Shown one piece after another: positions 25,088 to 33,422 of a DNA stretch of 64,000 nt (position 1 is its first letter; every line of letters begins with the position of its first letter). The position numbers were made by a program, and so were the translations under genes. The DNA comes from Arthrobacter sp. StoSoilB20 (GTDB lineage Bacteria > Actinomycetota > Actinomycetes > Actinomycetales > Micrococcaceae), in NCBI RefSeq assembly GCF_019977295.1, contig NZ_AP024651.1, positions 3,534,001 to 3,598,000 of the forward strand, given 5' to 3'. The notes under the pieces are model-generated. The model did no database searches. It was not told where the DNA came from and saw nothing but the letters and a program-made list of their open reading frames with translations.

Positions 25088-27805
25088 ATGAGCACCCCTT
25101 CCCCGTCCCCCAAAATCGGCACCCCCAGCAGGGCCTGGCGTTCCCGTGCCGACGCTTGGGAGTTTTTGGGATACGCCCTCAGGCAGCTCGCCTCGGCCCG
25201 ACACCAGGAGTCCGGTTTGCTGTCCCAGATCGATAGGACCTTTGCCCTCCTGGCAGCGGTGGAACCGTATTGGGCAGAGCCCGGAGTCAACGCCGTGGCC
25301 CAGTTGCGCCAATTAATCGACGACGGCGAACCCCAGGCCGCGCTCCAGCTTCTGGGCGGTTTGGATCACCTTCCGCTCGCCTCTGCTGGGGAAACAGCTG
25401 CGGTGCCGCGCGGGGAAACGGTGGACGAGGAAGTTGTCGACCAGTCCGAGCCGGCGGAGCGGCCACGCTTTGAGGTCCTGGTGGTGGACACCATGGAGCC
25501 TGAAGAAGCCGAAGCGCTCAAGAACACCATGGCTGCGCAGCGCCGCCCTTCGGATGCGTTCACGTACACGGTCAACGTGGTTCCCAGCTATGAGGATGCC
25601 TTGGTGGCCATCATGCTGAACCCCGATATCCAGTCCGTTGTTCTTCGCCCGGGCTTCTCCCTCCGCAGCTCCCATCTGTTGGGCAGCGACCTCCGGAGGT
25701 TCCTGGCCCGGCATACCTCCGCAGACTTGCAGGACTCGCGACCCATCAGACGGATTCTTGCGCTGGCCGATGCAATTTCCGGGCTGCGGCCGGAACTGGA
25801 CGTCTACTTGGTGGCAGGGGTTTCCATCGAGTCCCTGGCGGGATCCCTCACCAGGAAGTTCCGGCGGATTTTCCGGCGACAGGATCATCTGGACCTGCAT
25901 CTGTCACTGCTGTCCGGCGTGGCCGAACGCTACGAAACACCGTTCTTCACGGCGCTGCAGGACTACAGCCGCCGCCCGGCCAGCGTCTTCCACGCCTTGC
26001 CGATTTCCCGGGGTGCGTCTGTAGGAACGTCACCGTGGATCCGGGACATGGCCGATTTCTACGGGACAAACCTGCTGTTGGCCGAAACGTCCGCCACCTC
26101 GGGCGGTCTGGACTCTTTGCTGGATCCGCACGGGTCCATCAAACGCGCACAGGAACTCGCCGCCCGGGCCTTTGGTGCGCAACGAACCTACTTTGTCACC
26201 AACGGCACATCCACGGCCAACAAGATCGTGCACCAGTCCCTGCTTGCCCCGGGCGATGTTGTGCTGGTGGACCGCAACTGCCACAAATCGCACCACTACG
26301 CCTTTGTGCTTGCCGGTGCCCGCGTTTCGTACCTGGATGCCTATCCCCTGGACAAGTACGCGTTTTATGGTGCTGTCCCGCTGGCCAGCCTGAAGCGCAG
26401 GCTCCTGGAGTACCGGCGGGCAAGCCGGCTTCACGAGGTGAAAATGGTGACCCTCACCAACTGCACCTTTGACGGCGTTGTGTACGACGTCGAAAGGGTC
26501 ATGGAGGAATGCCTGGCCATCAAACCGGATCTGGTTTTCCTGTGGGACGAGGCGTGGTTTGCCTTCGCCCGCTCCCATCCGGTGTACCGCCGTCGAACCG
26601 GCATGGCGGCAGCAGCCGCCCTGGAAGCTTCCTTCAGCGATCCTGCCTACGCCGCACGGTATGCGAAACAGGCCGCCGCCCTTCATGACCCGGTCACCGG
26701 CGAACCCGTTGATGACGAAGCCTGGCTCAACACCAGGCTGATTCCGGATCCTGCCAAGGCACGCCTCCGGGTCTACGCAACGCAGTCAACCCACAAAACG
26801 TTGACCTCGCTGCGGCAGGGTTCCATGATCCACGTGTATGACCAGGACTTCGCCGGCTCCAACCGGGAGTCCTTCCGCGAGGCGTACATGACCCACACGT
26901 CCACCTCCCCCAACTACCAGATTCTGGCGTCCCTGGACATTGGCAGACGACAGGTGGAACTGGAAGGCTTCGGCCTGGTGCAACGGCAATCCGACCTTGC
27001 CGTATCCGTGGCCCAAGCCGTGGCCCGGCATCCCCTGCTGAAGAAGTACTTCCGGGTGCTTTCCTCGCGGGACCTCATCGGTCCGCGCTATAGGGAAACC
27101 GGCTCCAGCATGCCGCTGCGGGATGGGCTGGCAGAGCTGGAGGACGCCTGGCAGCGGGACGAGTTCGTCATCGATCCCAGCCGCCTCACGCTGGACATCA
27201 GCAAAACAGGGATCGACGGCGACACTTTCCGCCACAGCTACCTCATGGACGATCACGGCATCCAGGTGAACAAGACCTCACGGAACACTGTGCTGTTCAT
27301 GACCAACATCGGCACGTCCCGAAGCTCCGTGGCGTACCTGATCGAGGTCCTGGTGAAACTCGCTGAAGGCTTTGAGAACCCGCATCCTTCGGCGCGGGCT
27401 CGGACGCTACCTGGCGCCTCCGACGCTTCCCGCCCGACTCCCCCGCTCCCGGATTTCAGCACCTTTGCCGCACGCTTCCGTGTGGATGATTCCTGTGAGG
27501 ACGGGGACATCCGGGCCGCTTACTTTGAGAGTTACAAGCCCGATTCCACGGTGTACCTGTCCGCGGCTGAGGTGGCTTCCGCCGTGGCCGAAGGACAGGA
27601 AGTGGTCTCGGCAGGGTTCGTTACGCCGTATCCGCCCGGGTTCCCCATCCTGGTCCCGGGGCAGGTGATTACCCGGCAAACCCTCGAATTCATGGCTGCT
27701 TTGGATACGCGTGAAATACACGGGTTCGATCATGAACGGGGGTACCGGGTGTTCGCGGAGCCTGCTTCGTCTTCTGTTCTCGAGCTGGTGGCGGTGGCGT
27801 CCTAG
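25088..27805 (+). CDS. Large Orn/Lys/Arg decarboxylase family protein (Rv2531c-like)
   Basis: A 905-residue protein, longer than enterobacterial decarboxylases of about 710-755 residues. ATG 25088 follows GAAAG. The N-terminal 110 residues have no clear counterpart. A response-regulator-like wing domain follows (FEVLVVDTMEPEEAEALK), then the PLP aminotransferase-like core. Core motifs are FVTNGTSTANKIVHQSLL, DRNCHKSHHYA, FLWDEAWFAF and the Schiff-base lysine about Lys570 in STHKTLTSL. The C-terminal domain is complete. The family removes the carboxyl group of ornithine, lysine or arginine to give polyamines. It sits 28 bp after the permease and is probably cotranscribed with it. Mycobacterial Rv2531c is a long relative by memory; substrate is unknown. 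Confidence 0.87.
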   Translation: MSTPSPSPKIGTPSRAWRSRADAWEFLGYALRQLASARHQESGLLSQIDRTFALLAAVEPYWAEPGVNAVAQLRQLIDDGEPQAALQLLGGLDHLPLASAGETAAVPRGETVDEEVVDQSEPAERPRFEVLVVDTMEPEEAEALKNTMAAQRRPSDAFTYTVNVVPSYEDALVAIMLNPDIQSVVLRPGFSLRSSHLLGSDLRRFLARHTSADLQDSRPIRRILALADAISGLRPELDVYLVAGVSIESLAGSLTRKFRRIFRRQDHLDLHLSLLSGVAERYETPFFTALQDYSRRPASVFHALPISRGASVGTSPWIRDMADFYGTNLLLAETSATSGGLDSLLDPHGSIKRAQELAARAFGAQRTYFVTNGTSTANKIVHQSLLAPGDVVLVDRNCHKSHHYAFVLAGARVSYLDAYPLDKYAFYGAVPLASLKRRLLEYRRASRLHEVKMVTLTNCTFDGVVYDVERVMEECLAIKPDLVFLWDEAWFAFARSHPVYRRRTGMAAAAALEASFSDPAYAARYAKQAAALHDPVTGEPVDDEAWLNTRLIPDPAKARLRVYATQSTHKTLTSLRQGSMIHVYDQDFAGSNRESFREAYMTHTSTSPNYQILASLDIGRRQVELEGFGLVQRQSDLAVSVAQAVARHPLLKKYFRVLSSRDLIGPRYRETGSSMPLRDGLAELEDAWQRDEFVIDPSRLTLDISKTGIDGDTFRHSYLMDDHGIQVNKTSRNTVLFMTNIGTSRSSVAYLIEVLVKLAEGFENPHPSARARTLPGASDASRPTPPLPDFSTFAARFRVDDSCEDGDIRAAYFESYKPDSTVYLSAAEVASAVAEGQEVVSAGFVTPYPPGFPILVPGQVITRQTLEFMAALDTREIHGFDHERGYRVFAEPASSSVLELVAVAS

Positions 27806-28839
27806 ACTTTGTCGCTCCAACCGAAAGCAGGGGCGACGTGCTTGGCGACATTGCCCAGCAGCTTGGCGTTGTAGTCGACGCCAAGCTGGTTGGGCACTGT
27901 GAGCAAGACCGTATCGGCTGCCTGCACGGCTGAATCCTTCGCCAGTTCGTCCGCCAGTTGATCCGGCTCGCCGATGTAGCTTTTCCCGAAGCGGGACAAC
28001 GCGCCGTCGAGAATTCCTACCTGGTCCTGGCTGTCCGCTTGGGCACGCAGACCGAAGTAGTGGTTGTCCTGCTCATCGACGATCGGAATCACGCTGCGGC
28101 TGACGGAAATCCTTGGTTCAAAGTCGTGCCCTGCGGCCGCCCAGGCTTCGCGGAACATCCGGATCTGCTCTGCCTGCAGTTCGTCGAAAGGAACACCGGT
28201 GTCCTCGGTGAGGAGGGTTGAACTCATGAGGTTCATGCCTTGCTCTGCTGCCCAGACTGCAGTCTTCCGGGTTCCGGCGCCCCACCAGATTCTCTGAGGG
28301 AGGCCGGGTGACTGGGGTTGGATGGGCAGCAAACCTGTGGCCCCGCCGGCGTAATGCGGGTCCGCTTCGGCCACCCCGTGCCCGGCGATGGCTTTGCGGA
28401 ACAATGCAGTGTGGCGGCGGGCCATGTCGCCACCGTCCTCACCGTCCTCGGGGACGTAGCCGAAGTTGGCTGCTCCGTTCCGTGCGGGTTCGGGTGAACC
28501 ACGGCTCACTCCGAGCTGCAGCCGCCCATCACTGATGAGGTCCGTGGCTGCTGCTTCCTCGGCCATGTAGAGGCTGTTTTCGTATCTCATGTCGATCACG
28601 CCGGTGCCCATTTCGATCCGGCTGGTCCGTGCCGCAATAGCGCTCAGCAGTGGAAAGGGCGATGCTTGCTGCCGGGCGAAGTGATGCACCCGGAAGAACG
28701 CTCCGTCGATTCCCAGTTCCTCGGCAGCTACCGCCAGTTCGATTCCCTGTTTGAGGGCCTCGCCGGCCGTTGGCACGAGGGAACCCGGGACTCGGGCCCA
28801 GTGACCGAAGGAGAGGAAACCGATCCGTTTGTTGTGCAT
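27802..28839 (-). CDS. LLM class flavin-dependent oxidoreductase
   Basis: A 345-residue luciferase-like monooxygenase. The N-terminus (LSFGHWARVPGSLV), RVHHFARQQASPFPLLSAIA, EMGTGVIDMRYENSLYMAEE and RLQLGVSRGSPEPA are typical of the bacterial luciferase fold, where FMN or F420 binds in a TIM barrel. The substrate and cofactor cannot be told apart from the sequence. It converges with the decarboxylase gene and their ends overlap by four bases. Divergent from it is the hydrolase/lipoprotein island. Confidence 0.86.
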   Translation of the reverse strand: MHNKRIGFLSFGHWARVPGSLVPTAGEALKQGIELAVAAEELGIDGAFFRVHHFARQQASPFPLLSAIAARTSRIEMGTGVIDMRYENSLYMAEEAAATDLISDGRLQLGVSRGSPEPARNGAANFGYVPEDGEDGGDMARRHTALFRKAIAGHGVAEADPHYAGGATGLLPIQPQSPGLPQRIWWGAGTRKTAVWAAEQGMNLMSSTLLTEDTGVPFDELQAEQIRMFREAWAAAGHDFEPRISVSRSVIPIVDEQDNHYFGLRAQADSQDQVGILDGALSRFGKSYIGEPDQLADELAKDSAVQAADTVLLTVPNQLGVDYNAKLLGNVAKHVAPAFGWSDKV

Positions 28840-28940
28840 GTTCGGGACAACTCCGCGAGGGCCCGGAGAATTCCACGGACCCCCTCGTCCGCCTCTCAGC
28901 GTCTTCCGAAAGTGATTAAGAATCCGTCGAGTGCATTAGG

Positions 28941-28946
28941 TATAGT
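28941..28946 (+). promoter_or_regulatory. Possible -10 box for the hydrolase/lipoprotein operon
   Basis: TATAGT lies 37 bp before the ATG of the hydrolase gene in a locally AT-rich stretch. No convincing -35 box stands at the usual distance. A GGAG ribosome-binding site occurs just ahead of the start codon. Confidence is limited. Confidence 0.4.
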
Positions 28947-28982
28947 GGAGCCCTCGGCGGTTTATCTATTTGATGGAGTAAA

Positions 28983-30902
28983 ATGAATTTCGACACGGGG
29001 GTTGCCGATCGTTTGATCGGTGCATGTCGAGACGCAGCGCGTACCTTGCAGGATCAACTCGGCGGACGGGAATCGCTCTCGACGGCTGCCCTTACGGAAT
29101 TCCGGGGCGTGTTCGCTGACTGTTTCCGGGAGAACGTTGCCGCTGAACGGGCGGCCCGTTCGGAGCTGGTCCATATGTTGGAAGATGTTGCCCGTCAGGT
29201 CCAGGATGCGAAGAGCGCCGCGGAGGTTGAGCAGCGTCGCTTGGATGACGTGACGGAGTGGGTGCTTGCCTCCGGCTGGGTGCGTGCTGGCGGGGGTGTT
29301 GGAGTGAATGTGGGGCCGCGCCCGTCGATGGAGGAGACTGACCGTCCGGTGGTGAGCGTGAACACTGTGCGGCAGGGGTTGCGTGTCTGGGCGAGTGGAA
29401 GCACTGCTGGGGCGAGTTCCGCTGATCCGGACACCTTGGAATCCGCAGTGTCAACCTTCAGGATCCAGGACGGCTCAGACCGGGGTGCGGCTGACAGAGT
29501 CAGTGCAGCTGGGTCCGAGTTCGAGGACAAGTGCTCCTGGGTGCACTCTGATCTCGACGCTGTCCGTGGCGGGCTGCGACGGTTCTTGGAAGACAACCAT
29601 CAGGACGCGACCCGGCTTTCCGACATCGCTTCGACGTTCCGCGCTGCCGGTGGCAGCGGAGACGTCGGACAGGTAACGGTATCGAACGGCCTTCTGGTGC
29701 TTGCCACGGTGCCGATGTCCTTATCGGGTGTGGCTCTGCTGAGCTACTTGTCCACTGCCTCCGAGGCTGACGTGAAGGCATTGGCCACAATACCCGGATG
29801 GCAGCAGACCCTGCGAGGCATGGACCCATCGAAAATCGGGGCTTGGTGGGCGGGCATGAAAACGGGAGCCCACACTGCAGTGAACGAGTCCGGGTTCACG
29901 CAGGTACAGGAGCTGCTGCTGGCTGCGGCTCCGGCCATGTTCGGCGCTTTGGACGGGATGCCCGCACTGGCTAGGGTCCGGGCGAACCAGTTGAACGCGC
30001 CAAGCCTGCTCCGCGCGGCGGAGAAAGACCTGGAAACAGCCCGGAAATTGTCGGGGATCGGGCAAGCACACCACGACCCGAACCGAACAAAAATGCTGGA
30101 AAATGAGGTCGCCTATCTGAAGCAGGCGGAAGCTGGGCAAGTTCAGCTTTACCTCTATGACCGGGACCAGTCCCGGATCGTGGAAATGATCGGCACCCCG
30201 GGCCCCGACACACGGCACGTGATCACCTACGTTCCAGGAACCTTCACCGGAATGAACATTTTCTACACAGGCGGCGTACAGCAGGTCTCGAGATACCTCA
30301 ATAACAACGTGCCGGGGACGGTGGCATTCGTCTACAAGGATGGGCGGTTCCCCGGAGAGGCGGACACCGCCGGCGGCCCCAACCTGGCGAGAATTGGTGA
30401 GGCGAACGATGAGAAACTCGCACGCACCTCGGGGCAGCAACTGGCAGGTTTCGAGACCGGGATGCGCACTGACCCCTACCTGAACGGTGCCGAACAAACC
30501 GGCATCGGACACAGCTGGGGCCTGGCGAACCTCACCAGCTCCGAAGTCGCCGGAGCCCGATATGACAAAGTAATATCCCTCGCCGGGGCCGGAATGCTCC
30601 CGGACTGGAAACCACAGCCAACCACGGAATACTCGAACCTGTACTACTATGATCTGCTCGTCCATGGTCAGGGAGTTCCCAACCTCATCACGAAGAGAGG
30701 GGTGGTGTGGGATGGAAATAACCCCATTCATCGGGATGAGTTCGAACAGCACTATTACCGCGGCCCCCACGACGACCAACTTAGGGCGATTAACACCGTC
30801 GAAGAAGGGAACATCCTCATGGAAAACCACAACCTCATCGCCTCCGACAGCAAAGACAACAAGAAAGCGCTCAAAGACATGCTTGGAATTGTGACTCGAT
30901 GA
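28983..30902 (+). CDS. DUF1023-like alpha/beta-hydrolase with helical N-terminus; candidate secreted effector
   Basis: A 639-residue protein. Residues 1-100 are strongly helical and polar, like WXG100/LXG-type secretion domains. A hydrophobic stretch lies at about 240-263. About residues 285-335 read AWWAGM...FGALDGMPALARVRANQLN, the lead-in seen in actinobacterial DUF1023 hydrolases. The hydrolase region begins at about 395 (VITYVPGTFTGM) and has the nucleophile elbow GHSWG with Ser511. No classical signal peptide is present. The last codons overlap the first lipoprotein gene (ATGA), so they are coupled. The final 30 codons recur as decayed copies before the next two lipoproteins. A lipase or esterase toxin with lipoprotein immunity partners is one hypothesis; a cell-envelope enzyme with accessory lipoproteins is another. 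Not proven. Confidence 0.7.
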   Translation: MNFDTGVADRLIGACRDAARTLQDQLGGRESLSTAALTEFRGVFADCFRENVAAERAARSELVHMLEDVARQVQDAKSAAEVEQRRLDDVTEWVLASGWVRAGGGVGVNVGPRPSMEETDRPVVSVNTVRQGLRVWASGSTAGASSADPDTLESAVSTFRIQDGSDRGAADRVSAAGSEFEDKCSWVHSDLDAVRGGLRRFLEDNHQDATRLSDIASTFRAAGGSGDVGQVTVSNGLLVLATVPMSLSGVALLSYLSTASEADVKALATIPGWQQTLRGMDPSKIGAWWAGMKTGAHTAVNESGFTQVQELLLAAAPAMFGALDGMPALARVRANQLNAPSLLRAAEKDLETARKLSGIGQAHHDPNRTKMLENEVAYLKQAEAGQVQLYLYDRDQSRIVEMIGTPGPDTRHVITYVPGTFTGMNIFYTGGVQQVSRYLNNNVPGTVAFVYKDGRFPGEADTAGGPNLARIGEANDEKLARTSGQQLAGFETGMRTDPYLNGAEQTGIGHSWGLANLTSSEVAGARYDKVISLAGAGMLPDWKPQPTTEYSNLYYYDLLVHGQGVPNLITKRGVVWDGNNPIHRDEFEQHYYRGPHDDQLRAINTVEEGNILMENHNLIASDSKDNKKALKDMLGIVTR

Positions 30903-31450
30903 TAGGGCGACGCGGCACCATGGCGTTGTTGCTGGCGGGCCTCATGGGGCTTACGGGTTGCGCCGGAACCCCAAATACGAGTTCGACAGAGTCAACTGTG
31001 CCAAGCGCCACCAAAACACAGGAGGAACCGGTGAAAGTTGAACTGACATGGCAGGATGCCAAAGCTCATACCCAAGCTCTGGAACTGGAGATCGCCGCCC
31101 AAGTCCCTGAAGACGCCGTTATCTCGATCGATCAGAAGACGAAGGGCATGCTTCTGTCCTGCAACCGAACCAAACACAGCTGGAATGGTTCAACGACAAT
31201 CACGGTCACCGAAGGAACCAAAATCGAGCCGATCCTGAAAGAAATCAAAACCCACTATCAGAGTGGACAATACGTCGTCGAGGACAGGCTTGATATCAGA
31301 GGATCATACGAAGTCCAGATAAGCCCTCACAATACGAGCGATGAAAACTACATTGTCGCCGAAGGGTTAGCCCCAAACCAGATCCGCATTGATTCGGGCT
31401 CTGAGTGTTTCACGTTGCCAGAAGGTATTTACCCGGGCGGGAATTTTTAG
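30899..31450 (+). CDS. Lipoprotein, tandem paralogue 1 (LppA-like; candidate immunity/partner)
   Basis: A 183-residue protein whose ATG overlaps the hydrolase stop codon. The signal peptide ends in the lipobox LTGC with Cys21, so the mature protein should be anchored outside the membrane. Residues 22-45 are a Ser/Thr-rich linker. The folded part has two conserved cysteines, in GMLLSCNRT and SGSECFTLPEGIYPG, suggesting a disulfide. The arrangement with a late CF-L segment recalls mycobacterial LppA lipoproteins; this resemblance is from memory and weak. Codon use is more AT-rich than in neighbouring core genes. Two paralogues follow. Function is unknown. Confidence 0.78.
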   Translation: MIGRRGTMALLLAGLMGLTGCAGTPNTSSTESTVPSATKTQEEPVKVELTWQDAKAHTQALELEIAAQVPEDAVISIDQKTKGMLLSCNRTKHSWNGSTTITVTEGTKIEPILKEIKTHYQSGQYVVEDRLDIRGSYEVQISPHNTSDENYIVAEGLAPNQIRIDSGSECFTLPEGIYPGGNF

Positions 31451-31456
31451 ATCCTC

Positions 31457-31540
31457 ATGAAAAACCAGAACCTCCTCGCCTCGTACAGCGAGGACAACGT
31501 GCACGTGCCCAAGTGCATGCTGGGAAGTGCAATTCGGTGA
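31457..31540 (+). pseudogene. Remnant of the hydrolase C-terminus, copy A (27 codons)
   Basis: Translation gives a 27-residue peptide starting MKNQNLLASYSEDN and ending CMLGSAIR. It aligns without gaps to the last residues of the hydrolase (MENHNLIASDSKDN...DMLGIVTR). The TGA stop overlaps the GTG of lipoprotein 2, just as the full hydrolase gene overlaps lipoprotein 1. The piece may be a decayed leftover or may serve as a leader for coupled translation. Confidence 0.75.
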
Positions 31541-32085
31541 GGATTCGGAGCGGCGCCGTGGCGTTGATGCTGGTCGTTTCAATCGGGCTTGCCGGCTGCG
31601 CCGGAAACCCAAGCGCGAGTTCGACGGAGTCAACCGTGCCAACTGCCAGTGATACACAGGAGGAACCGTTGATAGCCGAACTGACCTGGCAGGAAGCGAA
31701 GGCCAAAGCCCAAGTCATGGAATTGGAGATCGCCGCCCTGATCCCGAAAGACACGGTTGTCTCGATCGATCAAAAGAAGAAGGGCGTGCTTCTGTCCTGC
31801 GACAAGACGCAGCACAAGTGGAAGGGCTCCACGACCATCACGGTAGCCGACGGAACCAAATTCGATTCAATCGTGAAGGACATCGAAGCCCACTACCGGG
31901 CGAATGGACTCAAGGTGTCAGCCGATGCGGATATAGACGGAATGATACTGGTCCAAATCGATCCACCTGCTCCTGGGGAGAATTACCTCGTCGGTGGAGG
32001 CGTAAAACCTAATGAGATTTGGATCGATTCGGGCTCGCCATGCTTCACACTGCCCGAGGGCATCTACCCAGGCGGGGATTTCTAG
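31537..32085 (+). CDS. Lipoprotein, tandem paralogue 2
   Basis: A 182-residue lipoprotein starting at GTG 31537, which overlaps the stop of the small hydrolase-tail remnant. The lipobox is LAGC with Cys21. The mature part resembles paralogue 1 throughout: LTWQEAKAKAQVMELEIAAL, GVLLSCDKTQHKWKG, DIEAHYRANGLKVS and SGSPCFTLPEGIYPGGDF. It is closest to paralogue 3. The frame is open upstream to 31405, but that part overlaps paralogue 1 and is not a signal peptide. Role as an immunity protein or accessory factor is only a hypothesis. Confidence 0.78.
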   Translation: MRIRSGAVALMLVVSIGLAGCAGNPSASSTESTVPTASDTQEEPLIAELTWQEAKAKAQVMELEIAALIPKDTVVSIDQKKKGVLLSCDKTQHKWKGSTTITVADGTKFDSIVKDIEAHYRANGLKVSADADIDGMILVQIDPPAPGENYLVGGGVKPNEIWIDSGSPCFTLPEGIYPGGDF

Positions 32086-32090
32086 ATCCG

Positions 32091-32174
32091 ATGAACAACC
32101 ACAACCTCATCACCTCGTACAGCGTGGACAACGGGCAAGTGCCCAAGTGCATGCTGGGAAGTACGGCTCGATGA
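32091..32174 (+). pseudogene. Remnant of the hydrolase C-terminus, copy B (27 codons)
   Basis: Encodes a 27-residue peptide from MNNHNLITSYSVDN to CMLGSTAR, again matching the hydrolase tail and even more closely the copy at 31457-31540 (both share VPKCMLGS). Its TGA overlaps the ATG of lipoprotein 3. A single-base deletion just upstream (ATCCG in place of ATCCTC) breaks any longer frame. Confidence 0.75.
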
Positions 32175-32722
32175 GAGCGCGTCGCGGTGCCATGGCGTTG
32201 TGGCTGGTGGCAGGTTCGATCGGGCTCGCCGCTTGTGCTGGAAACCCCAACACGGGTTCAATCCAGTCGACTGTGCCAACGCCTGCTGTAACACAGGGTG
32301 AACCGATGAAATCTGAACTGACCTGGCAGGAAGCTAAAGCCCACACACAAGCCATACAACTGGAGATCGTCGCGCTGATCCCAAAAGATGCTGTCATCTC
32401 GATTGATCAGAAGAAGAAGGGCGTGCTTCTGTCCTGCGACAAGACGCAGCACAACTGGAATGCTTCAACCACGGTCACGGTAGCTGAAGGAACCAAAATC
32501 GAGTTGGTCGTGAAGGACATCGAAGCCCACTACCGTGCGAATGGCTTAAATGTGTCCGTAGATAGAAATATAAACGAGAACTATCGAATCCAAATCGACC
32601 CGCCTGCTCCAGGGGAGAGTTACATCGTCTCCGAAGGATTGTCTCCAAACGAAATCCGTATTGCATCAGGATCTGAGTGCTTCACATTGCCCGAGGGCAT
32701 CTATCCCGGTGGAGATTTCTAG
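32171..32722 (+). CDS. Lipoprotein, tandem paralogue 3
   Basis: A 183-residue lipoprotein from ATG 32171, whose first bases overlap the stop of the second tail remnant. The lipobox is LAAC with Cys22. Conserved features are those of the other two: SELTWQEAKAHTQAIQLEIV, KKKGVLLSCDKTQHNW, DIEAHYRANGLNVS and SGSECFTLPEGIYPGGDF. The near-identical blocks shared with paralogue 2 point to a recent duplication, while the region around residues 125-150 differs more. A DHFR/RibD-like gene follows on the other strand. Confidence 0.78.
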   Translation: MRARRGAMALWLVAGSIGLAACAGNPNTGSIQSTVPTPAVTQGEPMKSELTWQEAKAHTQAIQLEIVALIPKDAVISIDQKKKGVLLSCDKTQHNWNASTTVTVAEGTKIELVVKDIEAHYRANGLNVSVDRNINENYRIQIDPPAPGESYIVSEGLSPNEIRIASGSECFTLPEGIYPGGDF

Positions 32723-32772
32723 AACCGGAGTTCATGGGGATGTTTGGCGTTGTCATGTTGCCTGCACATTCG

Positions 32773-33330
32773 TCAGACAGCCCGGCGATAATGCATCGCC
32801 ACCGCTCCGTTACTGAGCGGCTCGGCCGAGATCAGTTCAAGGCGCCGGGTGCTGGGCAGTCCGCCTTGGTAAAGGGTGGGTCCGTGGCCTGTGATCATGG
32901 GGTGGATGAGGAATTTGTACTCGTCGATCAAGCCCAGTCGGTCCAGCTCTGTTGCTAGTTTCCCGCTGCCGACAAGCACCCCCTTGGGAGTCCTGTCCTT
33001 GAGTTCCTGAACGGCCGTACCCAGTTCGCCGACGAGCCGGTGGCTGTTCGTCCAGGGGAAGTCGCTCCGCGTTGTGGAAACGACGTACTTGGGTTTTCCC
33101 TCCAAGGTGATCGCCCACTCGCGTAGGGCTGGCGGCGCTTCTACTTCGCCGCGGGCAACCAAGGGCCAGTAGACCTCCATCATTTCGTAGGTAGTCCGGC
33201 CCCAGAGCATTGCGCCGCTCTGATCCAGGAGACGCGTGAAGTGGGCGTGCGTCTCGTCGTCGGCGATGCCCTCCTGATGGTCCACGCAACCATCAAGCGT
33301 GACGTTGATGCTGAACGTTAGAAGGCCCAT
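32773..33330 (-). CDS. Dihydrofolate reductase / RibD C-terminal family protein
   Basis: A 185-residue protein with the RibD-C/DHFR-like fold: LLTFSINVTLDGCVDHQEGI at the N-terminus, GAMLWGRTTYEMMEVYWP, KYVVSTTRSDFPW, the dinucleotide-binding GVLVGSGKLATELDRLGLID and HPMITGHGPTLYQGG. The family reduces pteridine- or pyrimidine-like substrates with NADPH. Stand-alone members like this one are common in actinobacteria and of unknown specific role. It converges with the lipoprotein cluster and diverges from the DUF6153/DUF305 unit. Confidence 0.87.
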   Translation of the reverse strand: MGLLTFSINVTLDGCVDHQEGIADDETHAHFTRLLDQSGAMLWGRTTYEMMEVYWPLVARGEVEAPPALREWAITLEGKPKYVVSTTRSDFPWTNSHRLVGELGTAVQELKDRTPKGVLVGSGKLATELDRLGLIDEYKFLIHPMITGHGPTLYQGGLPSTRRLELISAEPLSNGAVAMHYRRAV

Positions 33331-33422
33331 TCGACGATTCTAGGCCTCGAATCGCAATAGCGCACCGGAAATCGGAGGAATGCATAGGGCCAGGATCGCC
33401 AACAATAACGCATCGCTCTCAG

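Larger units (their letters stand above)
30813..32722 (+). repeat. Three tandem copies of [hydrolase tail + lipoprotein] unit
   Basis: Units run 30813-31450, 31451-32085 and 32086-32722 (638, 635 and 637 bp). Each starts with ATCC...ATG followed by about 28 codons related to the hydrolase C-terminus, ends that segment in TGA, and overlaps the start of a lipoprotein gene. Unit 2 keeps exactly 30 codons; unit 3 has lost one base near its start. The duplication therefore included the 3' end of the hydrolase gene. Confidence 0.85.

Noticed and set aside
31405..31536. Longer start for lipoprotein 2 (and 32012-32170 for lipoprotein 3)
   Set aside because: The extensions read through the previous lipoprotein gene in another frame and would bury the lipobox signal peptide far inside the protein.
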